Shown here: positions 16,561 to 19,388 of the stretch, piece by piece
How the letters are laid out: each line of letters opens with the position of its first letter
Position numbering within the stretch: the stretch's first letter is position 1
From: Cymbomonas tetramitiformis
Taxonomy: Eukaryota > Chlorophyta > Pyramimonadophyceae > Pyramimonadales > Pyramimonadaceae
Assembly: GCA_001247695.2 (NCBI GenBank)
Contig: LGRX02012533.1
Coordinates: 1 to 19,388, forward strand
Direction of reading: 5' to 3'
DNA length: 19,388 nt
Position numbers and translations under genes: made by a program
The notes under the pieces: model-generated
The model's database searches: none
Seen by the model: only the letters and a program-made list of their open reading frames with translations
What the model was told of the DNA's origin: nothing

Positions 16561-17489
16561 TTTGAGGTGCCCAGGCTTATCCTTGGACCTGGACAAAGGG
16601 GAAACCTTTATGGAGTTTGCACAGCAGCTGGGTTTCCCCCCTGATTTATTTGGTTTTGCCTTGGCAGAGCATCAACATGGAATCTTTCCAAAACGGGCAT
16701 TTGGCCAAAGTTGGATGAGCCCACATCTTCATGAGCCCACAGCTACCATACACTTCCTTTTTGTACTAGGATGCGTGTGTTTGTGTATACCAACAACTTC
16801 CATCCATCGGTCGTCAGTCACCGTGGGGGGCAACAGGGTCTGCTCACTCTGTTACCCAGGGACCAACATGTGATATTGCATGCTTAGCAATGATCAGCAC
16901 ATCTTATCATCTATGCTGACGTGCATTCGGTTTGAGGTGTCTCGGTGTCGGCAGTATCGTGCCACGGCCCCGCCCTGTTCCGCCATATGTCTGATGTAGA
17001 GCTGTAAAGTTCATGAATGCTTCTCACATCCACTGGGATGATGGGAGGCTGGCTTTTGCCGGCAGGCCTTGTGCCATTCAGTGTGGTGTCGCGTGACAGC
17101 CCCTGGCTTCGGTTAGCATGCCTCACGCCATTTGGTGTGTCTGCGTCTTCAGGATTGGAGTGAGGAGGAGATGCTTGGGGGGAATACCTCCCTGAGCTGC
17201 ATAATATGGGTGTGCCCTCCTTGCCATCTCTTCCCTCAAATTGAGCCTAAGAGCTACCCGATCTGCAAGAAAAGGGAGCTTAGGGAGTACCCATTTGCAT
17301 GATTAGGCAAGTGACCCTCAGAAATCCTCGAGGCGCATCGAGTGCATTGTGGTGCACGCCACCTGTGCATGTACTTGCTGACCTTGAGAACGTTTCAGGT
17401 GCGTTGGAGTTGTCATCCGTTATCCGCGCTCATTCCAACTATTTTCTAATCCGGCACAAATTGATCGTAGCACTAGAACTGGGCTTGAT
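16561..17489. other. Unassigned stretch with weak coding hints
   Basis: A plus-strand frame at about 16575-16695 reads LDLDKGETFMEFAQQLGFPP. Another at 17340-17480 reads VHVLADLENVSGALELSSVI. A stretch after a good-looking acceptor (CGTCTTCAG, near 17152) reads DWSEEEMLGG. None matches a family I know. They could be exons of one plus-strand gene, but there is no proof. Confidence 0.25.
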
Positions 17490-17905
17490 CCCTAGCATGG
17501 GGCTTAGTGCAGGGTGGGGTCGGCGCGGCTGGGCGATCCTGGCATGGGCTTGGGTGGGGGTGGGGTCGCGAGGGCAGCTGGGCCAGGCCACGGATCCCTA
17601 GCATGGGGCTTAGTGCTGGGTGGGGTCAGAGCAGCCTGGAGAAGCAAACCACGGATCCCTAATAGCATGGGGCTTAGTCTGGGGTGGGGTCAGGCGCAGC
17701 CTGGAGAAGCCGGCCACGGATCCTAGCGAGGCTTGAGTCCCGAGGTTGGGTGAGGCACGGCTGAGCTTGACCCACGGATCCCTAGCATGGGAGCTTAGTG
17801 CAGGGTGGGTCGAGGGCGCGGCCTGAGGGCGATCAACGCAGGGCTTAGTGCAGGGTGGGGTCGAGGGCGCAGCCTGGGATTGAGCCACGGATCCGGCAGC
17901 AGCTT
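17490..17905. repeat. G-rich minisatellite, unit about 55-65 bp, about 7 copies
   Basis: CACGGATCCCTAGCATGGGG and CTTAGTGCAGGGTGGGGTC recur, with connecting GCAGCCTGGAGAAGC variants. Copies carry internal deletions and partial duplications. The Gly/Trp-rich ORFs across it are repeat translations. Confidence 0.85.
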
Positions 17906-18550
17906 GCGGCCGAGTGCCCACGTGTGCGGGTGGAAACCCAGGTCATGCGGCCTGCCTCCAGGTGCGCCGGCCAGGGAGGTCACTCTCTCCCTCTGCCTTT
18001 GTCGCCTGTTGGTGCTCCATAGGAAAAGCAGTTTTCAAAGACAGATATTTTGAGTCAGCAATGTTGCTGACAATGCGGAATTCAGTCCCCGCAACCATTG
18101 TGTGCAGTCGATTTTACTGCACACTCTGGTTGACGTCCTCACGTACATCCTCTGACTGGGTGACGTGGCAACTCTCGCGGCAGGTGGGGATCACCGAGGC
18201 ACTCGACCAGGCAATCAGCACCAAGTGACCTTGCACACACCGCCTCCGCTTGGAATACTGATGTCCCTACCTTTGTCTCGCTCGAAGGTACAAGAATTGC
18301 CCTCCCCCAACCTATGCTTACCCTCGTCCCTCTTCCGTCTTTACCTTCTGTCTGCATCCTCCGGTTTTCCTCCGTCTCCTCCCCCTTTAGCCCCCCACCT
18401 CTCCGTTCGTTCCGTCCACTTGTGACAGAGGGTGTGAACTTCGCCTCCTTCCTTGCCCACCCCTCCGCCCTCTCCTGCCACTAATTCCTTGCCCGTTCCT
18501 GGTCTCCCATATCTCTCCCTCTCCTGCCCGTGCTCCTTTGACCGCCCAGA

Positions 18551-18667
18551 CTTAATACATTACACAGAGACACCAGTGATGACAGTAACGGGGATGCTTC
18601 ATTCAGCTCCGTCATTGATGTAAGCCTCTCGTCAAACCACCGACCGGTGTGCATTTTTGTTCGTTGA
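18551..18667 (+). CDS. Possible last exon of an endonuclease/phosphatase-fold protein
   Basis: The plus frame ends SFSSVIDVSLSSNHRPVCIF followed by VR and TGA. SxHxPV close to the C-terminus is the final motif of the exonuclease-endonuclease-phosphatase fold, for example SDHRPV in inositol 5-phosphatases. Here Asn replaces Asp. The piece is short and no upstream partner exon was found. It could be chance. Confidence 0.25.
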   Translation, partial: LNTLHRDTSDDSNGDASFSSVIDVSLSSNHRPVCIFVR

Positions 18668-18779
18668 AGGCTTCCAAGGGCCTCAGGCATATGCATGGTG
18701 GAGCCTTGGGCTAGGAGCCCCAATGGGGACATGGCACGTAAGCATGAAAGCCCGGGTCTCAAATTCGATCTGAGCAGAG

Positions 18780-19295
18780 GTGGGGTTGAGGCCGAGTCGC
18801 ACAGGCGAGACTAGCAGCTTGAGTTCGACGGCTGGCGTCACCCCTCAGTGCACACTCGGGGAAAATTGCACAGCACCAAATCTGGACGATGCACTCGTGG
18901 TGGGACTCGACCGGGCACTATGGGAGCGTCCCGAGCCATTTCGGCCGCCGGCCCTGAGACCCGCCTTCGTACCTTCGCCCTCACTCGGTGCCCACCACTC
19001 CACACCTACCCCCATATGCGGTGTTGATCGCTCTCCCACGTTGAGAGGACTACGCCTCACACCCCGAGGCGCGTGTGCTCGTGCAGCAGCGTGTCCACCG
19101 TCGCTTCTGAGGGCAAGTGACCTTGACTTGGTAGGGTGCTGCGGCCATGCGGTAGGAGCAATTCCCTTCACTTGTCCAGGTTTTCTGTCGCGTGGTGAGG
19201 ATGGCCAACGCCCGATGAGCGCTGCAAGAGGCTGTCTCAAGAGGAGTCACGAAGGAATTCCGCAATGGTCGACTGGCGTTCTGCCCGACATGTGA
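18780..19295 (+). CDS. Unassigned ORF (171 aa)
   Basis: An open frame begins at an alternative start near the end of 18780 and closes at TGA in the first unit of the edge repeat. A stretch LDDALVVGLDRALWERPEPF looks protein-like; the rest is Pro/Arg/Cys-rich. A reverse-strand ORF of 131 aa overlaps it and is no more convincing. I do not recognise either. Low confidence that it is a gene. Confidence 0.2.
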   Translation: MGLRPSRTGETSSLSSTAGVTPQCTLGENCTAPNLDDALVVGLDRALWERPEPFRPPALRPAFVPSPSLGAHHSTPTPICGVDRSPTLRGLRLTPRGACARAAACPPSLLRASDLDLVGCCGHAVGAIPFTCPGFLSRGEDGQRPMSAARGCLKRSHEGIPQWSTGVLPDM

Positions 19296-19388
19296 TGACA
19301 TTTGTGACCACCTGGGATGCGCGGCATATGATGACATCTGTGACCACCTGGGATGCGCGGCATATGATGACATCTGTGACCTCCTCGG
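19289..19388. repeat. 36-bp tandem repeat running off the right edge
   Basis: Units start at 19289, 19325 and 19361, exactly 36 bp apart, with core GATGACATCTGTGACCACCT then GGGATGCGCGG. Units 1 and 2 differ at two positions; unit 3 is cut by the window end. Confidence 0.93.

Noticed and set aside
17299..17726. Gly/Trp-rich ORFs over the G-rich array
   Set aside because: They follow the repeat unit and change frame with each indel between copies.
19289..19388. CRISPR-like array (36-bp repeats)
   Set aside because: Units are directly contiguous with no spacers, in eukaryotic DNA. It is a minisatellite.

Overview
This is eukaryotic nuclear DNA. The coding sequence is split by GT-AG introns. 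There is a DEAD-box RNA helicase of the DRS1/DDX27 type, pieces of a leucine-rich-repeat (LRR) gene, and a complete-length tyrosine-recombinase (YR) retrotransposon. The moderately GC-rich exons, small introns and many minisatellites suggest a protist, most likely a unicellular alga. I cannot name the lineage from sequence alone.

Left third (about 170-5745, minus strand): the 5' and central part of a DRS1/DDX27-like helicase gene, running off the left edge. I place exons at 5744-5499 (acidic), 4340-4092 (acidic tail plus the start of the helicase core), one ending at 2788 (motif I), 2426-2319 (motif Ia), 1733-1623, 1278-1150 (DEAD box), 816-655 (SAT) and 425-315, plus an out-of-register piece near 275-170. 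Every splice junction I can pin down is phase 0. Four consecutive acceptors are followed by an exon starting GT, so those introns sit between AGGT duplicates. Nearly every intron holds its own unrelated tandem repeat. Two places in the gene need a frame shift that splicing does not explain.

Middle (5745-10586): about 1.8 kb without a recognisable gene, then plus-strand exons of an LRR protein of the AMN1/RAD7 kind (about 7610-9370), then about 1.2 kb that I cannot assign.

10587-15688 (plus strand): a DIRS-order YR retroelement between 163-bp direct repeats that differ at 3 positions. ORF1 is a gag-like coiled-coil/basic protein. ORF2 is reverse transcriptase, RNase H and a C-terminal DIRS-type methyltransferase-like domain. 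ORF3 is a Tudor-like domain followed by a tyrosine recombinase. The ORFs are joined by TGATG and GTGA overlaps. One in-frame TAA interrupts ORF2, and one frame break separates the recombinase arginine from its HxxR...Y half. The copy is therefore young but apparently disabled, unless these are sequencing errors or recoding sites.

Right end (15689-19388): mostly non-coding, with three more minisatellites (about 16260-16560, 17490-17905 and 19289 to the edge). A possible C-terminal scrap of an endonuclease/phosphatase-fold protein lies near 18550-18667, and an unassigned ORF at 18780-19295.
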